Shown here: positions 39,327-48,066 of the stretch, in pieces
How positions within the stretch are numbered: position 1 is the first letter of the stretch
Layout of the letters: each line of letters begins with the position of its first letter
Source: Elusimicrobiota bacterium
GTDB lineage: Bacteria; Elusimicrobiota; Elusimicrobia; Elusimicrobiales; Elusimicrobiaceae
Length of the DNA stretch: 64,000 nt
Direction: 5' to 3'
Assembly: GCA_009778915.1 (NCBI GenBank)
Contig: WRFH01000001.1
Location: forward strand, 410,551 to 474,550
Notes under the pieces: generated by a model
What the model was told of the DNA's origin: nothing
What the model saw: the letters and a program-made list of their open reading frames with translations, nothing else
Databases searched by the model: none
Made by a program: the position numbers and the translations under genes

Positions 39327-39381
39327 TGCCGTCAGTATCGTTTTTTTAGCAGTTTAGCGTTATTAAAAAGGAAGGGTTCTT

Positions 39382-40629
39382 ATGCCAAAATACTCATACG
39401 TAGCCCAGGACGCAATGGGAAAAACTTATAAGGACACTATTACCGCGGACTCTAGGGAAAAAGTCGTCAACGCCCTTCAGGACGGCGGGTACATAGTGCT
39501 GGAAGTCAAGGAGTCCGGCGGCAAAGCCGGCGGTCTTTTGGGCGGCGTTTCTTCAAAAGCTAAGACGGGTTCAAGGACTAATAGAAAAGTTAAATCCCAC
39601 CTTCTGGCGTTTTTCGCGGAGCAATTATCAACGCTGATTTCCGGCGGCGTGCCGCTGGTGCGCGCCATTTCGCTGCTCGGCGAATATTCTTCGGACCCAA
39701 GTCTCGGTTACATACTTGTCCAGGTTTCTAAGGACGTGGCGTCGGGTTCTTCGCTGTATTCGTCTCTGGCAAAACACCCTAAGACTTTTGACCATGTCTG
39801 GCTGTCGCTGGTGCAGGCGGGCGAAGTCGGCGGCCAGCTGGCCGCCACGCTGATGCAGGTTTCGGTTTACATCAAATCGCAGGACGCGGTTAAAAGCAAA
39901 ATCATCACGGCCGTCACTTACCCGGCGATTTTGTTTATTATGTCCGTCGGCGTTTTGTTTTACTTCGTAACTTTCATCGTGCCCGTGTTCGCGACAATAT
40001 TCAAGGAATCCAACATGGAACTGCCGGCCATTACGCAGGCCGTGCTTTCGGTTTCCAACCTAATTACGCACCATTATATTTTGATAATTGTCGTAATAGT
40101 AGGCGCGATAGTCGGCTTCAACGTATATATACGCGGGGACGCGGGCAAAAAGAACTGGCACTATTTCCTGCTGCATATGCCGATAATCGGCAACTTTTTG
40201 CAGAATATGTATTTTGAGCGTCTGCTGTCCACGCTGTCTACTCTTCTGAAAAGCGGCGTGACGATACTTAACTGTCTGAGCGTTTTGGAAGAAGCTTTTG
40301 CCAGCAACGTTATAATACGCGACGGTCTCAGAGGCGCGAAAAAGGACGTGTCCGAAGGTAAGTCCATAGCGGATTCTTTTAAAGATACCGGCGTTTTCCC
40401 GCCGCTGATGACGGAGATGATGAGAATGGGCGAAGAGTCCGGCAGGCTGCCAAATATTATTGACACGCTGGCCAAATTTTATTCAGACCACGTGAACCAG
40501 TTTATAGCCAGGTTCTCCGCGGTTATTGACCCGATTTTGATTGTCGGCGTCGGTATTATAATAGGTATAGTAGTTATGTCCATATTCATGCCGATATTCC
40601 AAATGTCGCAAATCGGCAGCAATATGTAA
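39382..40629 (+). CDS. PilC/GspF inner-membrane platform protein
   Basis: T2SF domains: FFAEQLSTLISGGVPLVRAISLL and YFERLLSTLSTLLKSGVTILNCLSVLEEA. Confidence 0.95.
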   Translation: MPKYSYVAQDAMGKTYKDTITADSREKVVNALQDGGYIVLEVKESGGKAGGLLGGVSSKAKTGSRTNRKVKSHLLAFFAEQLSTLISGGVPLVRAISLLGEYSSDPSLGYILVQVSKDVASGSSLYSSLAKHPKTFDHVWLSLVQAGEVGGQLAATLMQVSVYIKSQDAVKSKIITAVTYPAILFIMSVGVLFYFVTFIVPVFATIFKESNMELPAITQAVLSVSNLITHHYILIIVVIVGAIVGFNVYIRGDAGKKNWHYFLLHMPIIGNFLQNMYFERLLSTLSTLLKSGVTILNCLSVLEEAFASNVIIRDGLRGAKKDVSEGKSIADSFKDTGVFPPLMTEMMRMGEESGRLPNIIDTLAKFYSDHVNQFIARFSAVIDPILIVGVGIIIGIVVMSIFMPIFQMSQIGSNM

Positions 40630-40684
40630 AAGGAGTGCGCTTTTGGCGCACACCTTATTATAATGGGCTTTGGTCGAGAAGCAG

Positions 40685-40795
40685 CGGCTTCCACATTTGG
40701 GTGATTTTCAATTTTTTCCGCCCTCCCCGTACGCTTCGCCTTAAGTACTTGGTCGGGCGGAAGAAAATTGAAAATCCCCGCAAATCTGGAAGCGG
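40685..40795. repeat. Long imperfect inverted repeat (39/41-nt arms) between pilC-like and pilin genes
   Basis: Left arm CGGCTTCCACATTTGGGTGATTTTCAATTTTTTCCGCCC pairs with right arm GGGCGGAAGAAAATTGAAAATCCCCGCAAATCTGGAAGCGG around a 31-nt loop. Confidence 0.8.
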
Positions 40796-40872
40796 GGTAA
40801 CTACGTTGGTTCGCGGGCGCGGTGCTGTTTGGGCGGGACAGAACGAAAGAGATTATTTTAATGGAGTCGGAT

Positions 40873-41436
40873 ATGCATAAAAAGCGCGGTTTTACTTTGA
40901 TTGAACTTTTGGTCGTCGTCATAATCGTCGTGCTGGTGGTTGTGTTCGCCGTGCCGTCTTTTAAAAAGACGCAGGAGAACAGCAAGAACCAGCGCGCGCA
41001 GGCCGTGCTGCTGGACATTGCCGGCGCGGTTAAGAATTACAGAGTTTATGAAGCGTCGGACAGCGCGGACATCCAAAACTTCGAGGCCGCCGCCGGACAA
41101 GTGACTGCGGATACCTTTTCCCCAGAATCAATAAATTCGGTAGCTGATAGTTCATCGGCCTTACAAAGGCTGTCTTTTTTGGCCAAAAACAATCTTTTAA
41201 AACCTATAGCGTGGGATAATGATTCCAACGGTACGACTTTTCAGGGATATAAGTTTTTCGTCTGTTCGGATAATTTTACGGACCCGTCGACTTGTTGCGA
41301 CCAGGCGGCGGACGCCTTGGCGGCTATGGTAAGCGCGACACAAGGCACCGGCCGCTACGATAAACCCGGCGCATGCGCGTGGGTTGACGAGGCCGGGAAC
41401 CTGAATACTACTTATCAGCTGGGGGACTCAATATAA
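40873..41436 (+). CDS. Type IV pilin-like protein
   Basis: MHKKRGFTLIELLVVVIIVVLVVVFAVPSF. Confidence 0.88.
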   Translation: MHKKRGFTLIELLVVVIIVVLVVVFAVPSFKKTQENSKNQRAQAVLLDIAGAVKNYRVYEASDSADIQNFEAAAGQVTADTFSPESINSVADSSSALQRLSFLAKNNLLKPIAWDNDSNGTTFQGYKFFVCSDNFTDPSTCCDQAADALAAMVSATQGTGRYDKPGACAWVDEAGNLNTTYQLGDSI

Positions 41437-41918
41437 TGAAATATAAACGCGGATTTACAATGATGGAAATGCTTGTGGTGTTCATTCTTATAGCCGTGCT
41501 GGCGCAGGTGGCTATAGTGACTTACCGCAATTCCATACAGGATTCTAAAAGAGACCACGCCAAGGCGATGCTGCAGGAAATCGCCATAGCGAACCAGCGG
41601 TTCCGGACGGATTATCCGTCGGTTAACATCAAGACGGATGTAATTTCCCATACGCCTTCGGCGACATGTAATATTAATAAATTTGACGCCGCTTCGGTGG
41701 ACCCGTCGATACTTGTTGCCTGCGGATATCTGGAACAAAAGACGTGGGACAATTATGACTATCAATTTTACGTATGCGGGGACTCTACCAATCCGTGCGG
41801 CCCCGACGGGCTGGCTTATATGGTAGCGCTTGAAGGCGCCGGAAAATATTATAACGCCGGCGTCAACTCGGATACATGCGTTTTTACGTCAGGCAGCGGG
41901 TACAATAATTGCCAATAG
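41436..41918 (+). CDS. Type IV pilin-like protein
   Basis: KYKRGFTMMEMLVVFILIAVLAQVAIVTY. Confidence 0.88.
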   Translation: MKYKRGFTMMEMLVVFILIAVLAQVAIVTYRNSIQDSKRDHAKAMLQEIAIANQRFRTDYPSVNIKTDVISHTPSATCNINKFDAASVDPSILVACGYLEQKTWDNYDYQFYVCGDSTNPCGPDGLAYMVALEGAGKYYNAGVNSDTCVFTSGSGYNNCQ

Positions 41919-41926
41919 GAGTTTTT

Positions 41927-42409
41927 ATGCGTAACAGCAAAGGTTTTACTTTAATGGAATTGATGGTCGTGGTTTTTATTATAGCTATACTCGTGGCGGC
42001 GGCCGTGCCTTCTTATCTTGACAATTTGAAAAGGACGCGCTATAACGAAAGTATAGTCGCGCTGCAGAAAGTGGCGCAGGCGGCTAAAACTTTTGCCGCT
42101 CAGTATCCTAATCATGTTATGTCGGGCCAAATTACAAATGCCGCTACCAACCAAGGCGTTCCCACGTGTAATCCGAACGCCGGCGGCACGGACGTGCTTT
42201 ACCAGTGCGGTTATTTGATTAAGGACAACTGGGACGCTCTAGCGTTTAACATTTACGCGTGCAACCCGGCAACCGGCGCCGGCGGAGGGTGCTGCAAGCA
42301 GGGGTATTACGCATCCATGCAGTATAAGAACGTTGTTAATGATTATTGCGGCGGTGTTGACGTAAATATGGAATTGCAAGAGAACCATGCTTATGACAAG
42401 ACTCAATAA
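41927..42409 (+). CDS. Type IV pilin-like protein
   Basis: MRNSKGFTLMELMVVVFIIAILVAAAVPSYLDNL; start after the upstream SD-like AGGAG. Confidence 0.88.
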   Translation: MRNSKGFTLMELMVVVFIIAILVAAAVPSYLDNLKRTRYNESIVALQKVAQAAKTFAAQYPNHVMSGQITNAATNQGVPTCNPNAGGTDVLYQCGYLIKDNWDALAFNIYACNPATGAGGGCCKQGYYASMQYKNVVNDYCGGVDVNMELQENHAYDKTQ

Positions 42410-43043
42410 AAAAGGCCTGACTATCGCGGAGGCCGTCATCTCAATGGTGCTGCTGGCCGTTATCACCGTCGGTATTTACGGCGTGATAATGGCGTCCGTG
42501 CGTTCGGGCAATAAGCCGGATACTAAAGAAGAAATGGCTTACGCCGTTGAGCAGGCGTCCGCCAAATTTAAAGCCATGATACAAAACAATGTCATATGCT
42601 TATTGTGGGATGACTCTATTACCGGCGAAAATAGTTGTCTTATGTACGACGCCTGCCTTTCCGGCGAGACGTCTCCCGGCGTGTGTCCGCCGGAGTCAAG
42701 GGCGCCCGGCGCGCAGGAAATGACCGCCGGCAGCGGAATTTTCGGTTGTCCGTATACGGATACGACGTGTATCCAGGCGGTACAGAACGCCAAATATACC
42801 ACTGACTTATGCGGCGGTCCTCTTCAAAACCAACTTAATCCCGCCATAGTTTACTCTGCAACGCAGGCTGTGGCCGGTGCTGTTACGCCTTTTGAAACCG
42901 ATAAAGATTATCATCTTGAGAAGTGTAGTTTTATGCCGTCTTCATGCCCAGGAGGTTCGTTTTATTATACGGTCGTGCAGACGGCGGAAGGGTTGTACAA
43001 CGTCCAGTTTCATATAGATTGCGGTAACGGACAAACGACATGA
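42387..43043 (+). CDS. Pseudopilin-like protein (tandem paralog 1)
   Basis: NKKGLTIAEAVISMVLLAVITVGIYGVIMASVRSGNKPDTKEEMAYAVEQASAK. Confidence 0.82.
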   Translation: MLMTRLNKKGLTIAEAVISMVLLAVITVGIYGVIMASVRSGNKPDTKEEMAYAVEQASAKFKAMIQNNVICLLWDDSITGENSCLMYDACLSGETSPGVCPPESRAPGAQEMTAGSGIFGCPYTDTTCIQAVQNAKYTTDLCGGPLQNQLNPAIVYSATQAVAGAVTPFETDKDYHLEKCSFMPSSCPGGSFYYTVVQTAEGLYNVQFHIDCGNGQTT

Positions 43044-43663
43044 TTAATAAAAAAGGTTTAACTATAGCCGAGGCCGTTATCTCAATGGTGCTGCTTGCAA
43101 TCATCACCATGGGGATTTACGGGGTAATAATGGCGTCGGTGCGTTCCGGCAAAAAGCCGGACATGAGGGAAGACATGGCTTACGCGATAGAAACCGCGTC
43201 GGCCAAACTTCAAGGGCTTATACAGAACAACCAAATTTGTCAAAACTGGTCCGCTTTCTCCCAACAACCAGTTGACTGCGGCGGCGGCTTTCTTGCAAAC
43301 GAGTGCTGCCGTGACGACGGCTGGAGTAATGACCCTTCCGCCGCGATTATCGGGGGGGATACTGACCTGTGCGGCAGACCTTTTAACAAAGAAGGAGCGT
43401 CTTTCACGTTTAGGCCGACGGGCGCTTCCGTAGTCGCAAGTTCGCCTTTTGATGAAAACGTGCTGTATTACGTTGATTTTCAAGACACCCAGCACACTAA
43501 ATTGTGCCTGCTGCCGCCGACTTGTGACACTGGCACGGGTAAATCTTACTTTTATTATACCGTCCAGAATGTAAATAAGGACCAGAAGGATGCGGCCGGT
43601 CGGCCGTTACAGCCGCGTTTTAACATCAAATTTTATATAAGCTGCAGCGGGCAGACAATGTGA
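43040..43663 (+). CDS. Pseudopilin-like protein (tandem paralog 2)
   Basis: NKKGLTIAEAVISMVLLAIITMGIYGVIMASVRSGKKPDMREDMAYAIETASAK; near-identical N-terminus to the preceding gene; ATGA overlap. Confidence 0.82.
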   Translation: MINKKGLTIAEAVISMVLLAIITMGIYGVIMASVRSGKKPDMREDMAYAIETASAKLQGLIQNNQICQNWSAFSQQPVDCGGGFLANECCRDDGWSNDPSAAIIGGDTDLCGRPFNKEGASFTFRPTGASVVASSPFDENVLYYVDFQDTQHTKLCLLPPTCDTGTGKSYFYYTVQNVNKDQKDAAGRPLQPRFNIKFYISCSGQTM

Positions 43664-44271
43664 TGAATAAAAAAGGTTTCACCCTCGTGGAAATTTTAGT
43701 GGCTATGTTTCTGACCGGTCTGGTGATGGCCGGGCTGGTGGGGCTTTGGGTTTCTTCGACTAATTTCGCGTCGTCCGGCAAGCAGGAACTTTTGTTAAAA
43801 AATATGTTTTCCGTAGCCGAGATGAAACTTTACAGGGATATCTCGGAAGCGACTTACGCCGACACCGCCAACGCGATTTCGTGCGGGAGCGTGAGCGGAA
43901 AACCGGCGACCAGTTTTCTTGTCTTATATAAAAATTTTTCTCCGGATAAAGACGGAACGGGCGGCTGTCTGGCGCTGCCGCTTACCGTCAGCGGTTATTC
44001 GGTGGTGGCGTATTGTTCCGTTATTGTGGATACTAACGTACCGGCTATATGCAGGATGGAAAGAAGCTGCGCGTGCGGCGTTTTGCCGGCCGCGTGTACC
44101 GGCGGTTCTGCGTGCGGAATGGTTATGAAATATATTTCCAGCGGTCCGTCGGCCTCCGTCGCGCAGAATACAGTCAACGTAAATTTTTCCGCGGCTACGA
44201 CGGTCGGCAAAGAAAACAGGCCGCTGCAGCTGGATTTTAATAAAACTTTTTCTTTTATGGGGGTAGAATAA
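43660..44271 (+). CDS. Pseudopilin-like protein, GspJ/PilW-like (tandem paralog 1)
   Basis: NKKGFTLVEILVAMFLTGLVMAGLVGLWVSSTNFASSGKQELLLKN. Confidence 0.82.
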   Translation: MMNKKGFTLVEILVAMFLTGLVMAGLVGLWVSSTNFASSGKQELLLKNMFSVAEMKLYRDISEATYADTANAISCGSVSGKPATSFLVLYKNFSPDKDGTGGCLALPLTVSGYSVVAYCSVIVDTNVPAICRMERSCACGVLPAACTGGSACGMVMKYISSGPSASVAQNTVNVNFSAATTVGKENRPLQLDFNKTFSFMGVE

Positions 44272-44909
44272 TGTCTGCCAAAAAAGGATTTACTTTGGTG
44301 GAAATTCTGGTGGCGTTATTTTTGTCCAGCCTGGTTATATCCGGGCTTATAGGGCTTTGGGTTTCCGCCACGAATTTCGCGACGTCGTCCAAGCAGGAAC
44401 TGTTGTGGAGGAACCAACTTTCCGTCGGCGCGCGCAAAATGCAGAAAGATATTATTGAGGCCGTCAGCGTCAGCGTCAGCACCGGCCTGAACAACACTCC
44501 TAATCCTATACCGTGCGAGAAGGGCGGCAAAGCGTTCCTGACTATTTATAAAAATTATTATCCGGACCTGCGCGCCTGCCTGGTGCCCGTGGACCCGAAT
44601 AGCGTGGTAAAAAAAGCTTCCAAAGTGTTTTACTGTTTCATCCCCGACGACAGCGGCAAAAGCGGGAGCATTTTCAGGGAAGAGGGCATTTTCAGATGCG
44701 ACCAGATTACGGAATACAACTGCGTCTGCGACGGCAAGGGCGACCTTATTGTAAAGAACGTCGTTCCCGGCACTATAAGTATTATAGCGCTGACGGGTAT
44801 GGCCAACAGTTTTCAGATTCAGCTGCAAGGTTATCTGGAAGTCGGCAAAAATAACAGGCCGGTAACTATTAATTACGACAAAACGTTTAATTCGATAGGC
44901 GGGCAATAG
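44271..44909 (+). CDS. Pseudopilin-like protein, GspJ/PilW-like (tandem paralog 2)
   Basis: KKGFTLVEILVALFLSSLVISGLIGLWVSATNFATSSKQELLWRN; paralog of the preceding gene. Confidence 0.82.
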   Translation: MSAKKGFTLVEILVALFLSSLVISGLIGLWVSATNFATSSKQELLWRNQLSVGARKMQKDIIEAVSVSVSTGLNNTPNPIPCEKGGKAFLTIYKNYYPDLRACLVPVDPNSVVKKASKVFYCFIPDDSGKSGSIFREEGIFRCDQITEYNCVCDGKGDLIVKNVVPGTISIIALTGMANSFQIQLQGYLEVGKNNRPVTINYDKTFNSIGGQ

Positions 44910-44934
44910 TTAAAAATTTGAGAGGTAAAAATTT

Positions 44935-45309
44935 ATGTCAAATAAAAAAGGTTCTGCTTTAATGCAGGTATTGCTTATAACCATAGTCGTGGCCACCATA
45001 GCGACGGCCATTTTGCGCATAGCTATATCGCGCACGACGACGGCTGCCAATACGGTGCGTACGATTTCCGCCAAAAATATTCTTGAAGGCTGCAACGCGC
45101 AAATACAGTCCCAGCTTGTCCGCGGCCAGCTTTCTACTAACTCGGACGGTTCTTTTACGTCTCAATGTGTAATTCAAGCCGGGCCTACTTCCACAGATAC
45201 TATAACTGTTACCGTTAAAGGCACGCCCGTAAACGATCCGACGACCAATATGACTTATACGAGGCTAGACTTTAATATCCCGGCCGCTGCCGATTTACAA
45301 AAACTATAA
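44935..45309 (+). CDS. PilX/GspK-like minor pilin candidate
   Basis: SNKKGSALMQVLLITIVVATIATAILRIAIS: basic-Gly then hydrophobic helix, without FTxxE; located inside the pilin operon. Confidence 0.6.
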   Translation: MSNKKGSALMQVLLITIVVATIATAILRIAISRTTTAANTVRTISAKNILEGCNAQIQSQLVRGQLSTNSDGSFTSQCVIQAGPTSTDTITVTVKGTPVNDPTTNMTYTRLDFNIPAAADLQKL

Positions 45310-45343
45310 TAAAAAGCGCGCCGTTTGCGCCGGAGTTTTAATA

Positions 45344-45832
45344 ATGAAAAAAGGGTTTACACTGATAGAACTGTTGGTTGTCGTGCTTATAATCGGCATT
45401 TTGGCCGCCATTGCCTTGCCGCAGTATTTAAAAGCGGTGGAACAGACGCGGACCGTCGAGGTTTTGACTTCTCTCCGCGCGCTTGCTCAGGCGGAAGAAT
45501 ATTATTTTCTTAACAAAGGTCATTATACCTCTACTATGACGTCGCTTGCAGTCAGTCCTCCGGACGCTAAGTATTATGATATTTCCGTCTCCGATACTCC
45601 CACTTACAACATTACCGCCGTGCGTAAAGGCATAGGCATGGACGGCGACGTGCCGCATTTCCAGTATTTCATGCAAAACCCGACGACCGAGTATATGGGC
45701 ATGATACTCTGCCTGGTGCCCAAAGGCAACGACAACGCCATATCTATATGCGAACACTTGGGCGGTATCGTTGTTCCCGGTTACAGCGACGCTACTTATG
45801 ACGCCTATACGCTGAATCTTAAATCAGAATGA
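45344..45832 (+). CDS. Type IV pilin-like protein
   Basis: MKKGFTLIELLVVVLIIGILAAIALPQYLKAVEQTRTVE. Confidence 0.93.
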   Translation: MKKGFTLIELLVVVLIIGILAAIALPQYLKAVEQTRTVEVLTSLRALAQAEEYYFLNKGHYTSTMTSLAVSPPDAKYYDISVSDTPTYNITAVRKGIGMDGDVPHFQYFMQNPTTEYMGMILCLVPKGNDNAISICEHLGGIVVPGYSDATYDAYTLNLKSE

Positions 45833-46512
45833 AAAAAATAATCTTCTTAACCGCCGCGCTGTTTGCCGCCTGCGCCGTTTTCGCGCAGGACGACGACGGG
45901 CCGCCCGCCGTAAAAATTTTTACGCCGGTGCGTATATCTTTCTTCGGCAGCAACGACGGCAACGACAGTTTTCCGGCCAGCGCCAACGTCGTGACGGGTT
46001 TGGATTTCGGTATTTTTTCGGCGCGCACGCCGACGGTGTACGGCGTACAGCTGTCCCCTTTAAGCACGGTAGGGCAGGTGTACGGGATAAAACTTGCGGG
46101 CTTAAGCAATATCGGCAAAGTTTACGGCATTGATTTGGCCGGCATAGGGCTGTCGACGGATACCGTCGGCGTAAAAGCGTCGGTATTTTTTAGAGACGGC
46201 TCTTCCTGCGGCGTGTCCGCGACTATCGTTAACACGGAAAGATATACGGAAGGCATAGCGGCAGCCGGCATTTTGTATACAAGTTATTTTGACGGCATAG
46301 GCGTGTACGGCGTTTACCATACCGCCGCGCTGGGGGACAGCAGATTTAACGGGCTCGGCATCGGGCTGGTTAATATGACGCACAGGCTTAACGGCGTACA
46401 AATCGGGCTTGTCAATTACACCAATTACCTGCGCGGCGTGCAAATCGGGCTTATCAACGTCTCAAAAAGCGGCGGTCTGCCGTTCATGCCGATTATGAAT
46501 ATTGGATTTTAG
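45829..46512 (+). CDS. Secreted repeat protein (GVQIGLxN-type repeats, LA_2272-like)
   Basis: Signal peptide; recurrent G(V/I)(Q/K)(I/L)GLxN units ending NGVQIGLVNYTNYLRGVQIGLINVSKSGGLPFMPIMNIGF; ATGA-coupled to the last pilin. Confidence 0.65.
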   Translation: MKKIIFLTAALFAACAVFAQDDDGPPAVKIFTPVRISFFGSNDGNDSFPASANVVTGLDFGIFSARTPTVYGVQLSPLSTVGQVYGIKLAGLSNIGKVYGIDLAGIGLSTDTVGVKASVFFRDGSSCGVSATIVNTERYTEGIAAAGILYTSYFDGIGVYGVYHTAALGDSRFNGLGIGLVNMTHRLNGVQIGLVNYTNYLRGVQIGLINVSKSGGLPFMPIMNIGF

Positions 46513-47987
46513 GGAATGTATACTTCTGAGGTTTCAAGGTAGTTGTCTAAGAAAATCATAGCTCTGCAGTCATCTTCATTGTACATTAAAACTTTGTCGA
46601 TTAAATCCTGCCGGCCCGTTCTTTGCCACGCGGTATAAAAAACCATGCTGTCCATGGCGCCGCAGTCGTCCTGCCGCCAGTGGAAACCGAATGCCGGCGC
46701 CGCGGCCTTCAGCGATAAACTGGGCGACGGCAGATAAAACGCTTTTCCGACGAGAATTTTCTGGTCCAGACACATATCCGCCATAGCGTTCATTTTCGCG
46801 GCGATGGCCGGGAATTTGGCCGCTATCGCGCGTATTTTTTTTACTTCGTATTCCGTCCAGTGATATAAAATCGTGTCCGCCGGCTCTTTTATATAGTTGA
46901 AAAAATCCAGAAAGATTTTTTCTTCTTCGTCTTTATTTTTCGCGACGAAAGAAACAAATTTATTTTCCTCTTTATCCCATATTCCTATCAGATAAACAAA
47001 ACTTTCGTTTTCTTTGGTAAAAGTTTCCGTCGCCTCAAAATCAAAGTATAAATTATGTTTCTTGCGCGGCGGAGGGAAAACGCCGGCGGTTTTTAACAGC
47101 GGCATTTTCTTTTCGTACGCTATGGCGGTATAATAACTTTCCGTCGCGAAAGGTTCTTCAATCAGCGCGCGCAGTTTATCCAAATCCGCGGCGGCCATGT
47201 CGGCGGTATTTTTAAAACCGGCATTTTTTAAAATTTCGCGCTGTGCGGGACTTAAGTGCGGCAGCATTAATAAATCTTTTCTTTCCGCGACGATTTTGTT
47301 CGCGTAAACGCGCCACGGCGGCGCGGCGGCTTTGGGCGGTTTGTGCGCTTCGGGCTCTAAAGTGCCGTCTTTAATAGCGCGCCATTTTGCCATTTCTTTT
47401 TCCACGCGCTCCGACAGAAAAATGCAGTTTATATCTGCCTCTTTGCCGTTTAAAATAACTTTCGCGTACGGCGGGAAAACGCCCTGAACCTGCCACAAAA
47501 TTTTGTTTGCAAGCGCGACTTGCAGGCTGTAATGTTCTTTGATGTCGTGCGCGCGTTTTAACTGTATGATTTTATAATGATAGTTGCCGAAAACGCTTTC
47601 CCCGCCTTCCTCGCGGACAAGCAGGTTTATGCTGCAAAAAATATTTTCCGGCAGATTCCACAACATCGCTCCCGCGATTGCCGGCGCGCCGGCGGCCATT
47701 GCGGCCAGAGTTTTTTTAAAGCGGTCGCCTTCCGCGTCCGGGATTATGACGACGGTACCGGGGTAATGTTCCGTAATCCAAGCGTCGCGGTTGCGGCGGT
47801 CGGTTTTGGTTTTAAGGTTTTCGTAGCGGTTGACTTCTTGGACTTTTTCCGTCTGCGGCGCGTGAAAATCGCACCATATGCCGAAAGAGTCCTCAAGCAA
47901 AGAGTACATTTTAGAGGCGTGGAAATCTTTTGTTTCATCCGGAGTCCGTCCGGCGGAAAAGGTATTATACAAATCGTCTGCAAGCAT
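46509..47987 (-). CDS. TM0106-like RecB/RNase H-like nuclease
   Basis: N-terminal RecB-like region; C-terminal LYFDFEATETF...DTILYHWTEYEVKKI...YNEDDCRAMIFLDNYL. Confidence 0.75.
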   Translation of the reverse strand: MLADDLYNTFSAGRTPDETKDFHASKMYSLLEDSFGIWCDFHAPQTEKVQEVNRYENLKTKTDRRNRDAWITEHYPGTVVIIPDAEGDRFKKTLAAMAAGAPAIAGAMLWNLPENIFCSINLLVREEGGESVFGNYHYKIIQLKRAHDIKEHYSLQVALANKILWQVQGVFPPYAKVILNGKEADINCIFLSERVEKEMAKWRAIKDGTLEPEAHKPPKAAAPPWRVYANKIVAERKDLLMLPHLSPAQREILKNAGFKNTADMAAADLDKLRALIEEPFATESYYTAIAYEKKMPLLKTAGVFPPPRKKHNLYFDFEATETFTKENESFVYLIGIWDKEENKFVSFVAKNKDEEEKIFLDFFNYIKEPADTILYHWTEYEVKKIRAIAAKFPAIAAKMNAMADMCLDQKILVGKAFYLPSPSLSLKAAAPAFGFHWRQDDCGAMDSMVFYTAWQRTGRQDLIDKVLMYNEDDCRAMIFLDNYLETSEVYIP

Positions 47988-48066
47988 TACTATATTTTAT
48001 AATTTATTTACTTATTTTGCTTTGCCGTGCCGCCGCAAACCAGTTATAAAATATATAATAATTTAA

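Noticed and set aside
41951-45757. Reverse-strand ORFs throughout the pilin cluster
   Set aside because: Each is antisense to a clear pilin-like gene and lacks independent support.
47577-48002. 141-aa forward ORF over the TM0106-like nuclease start
   Set aside because: Antisense to a conserved domain; no ribosome-binding site or family.
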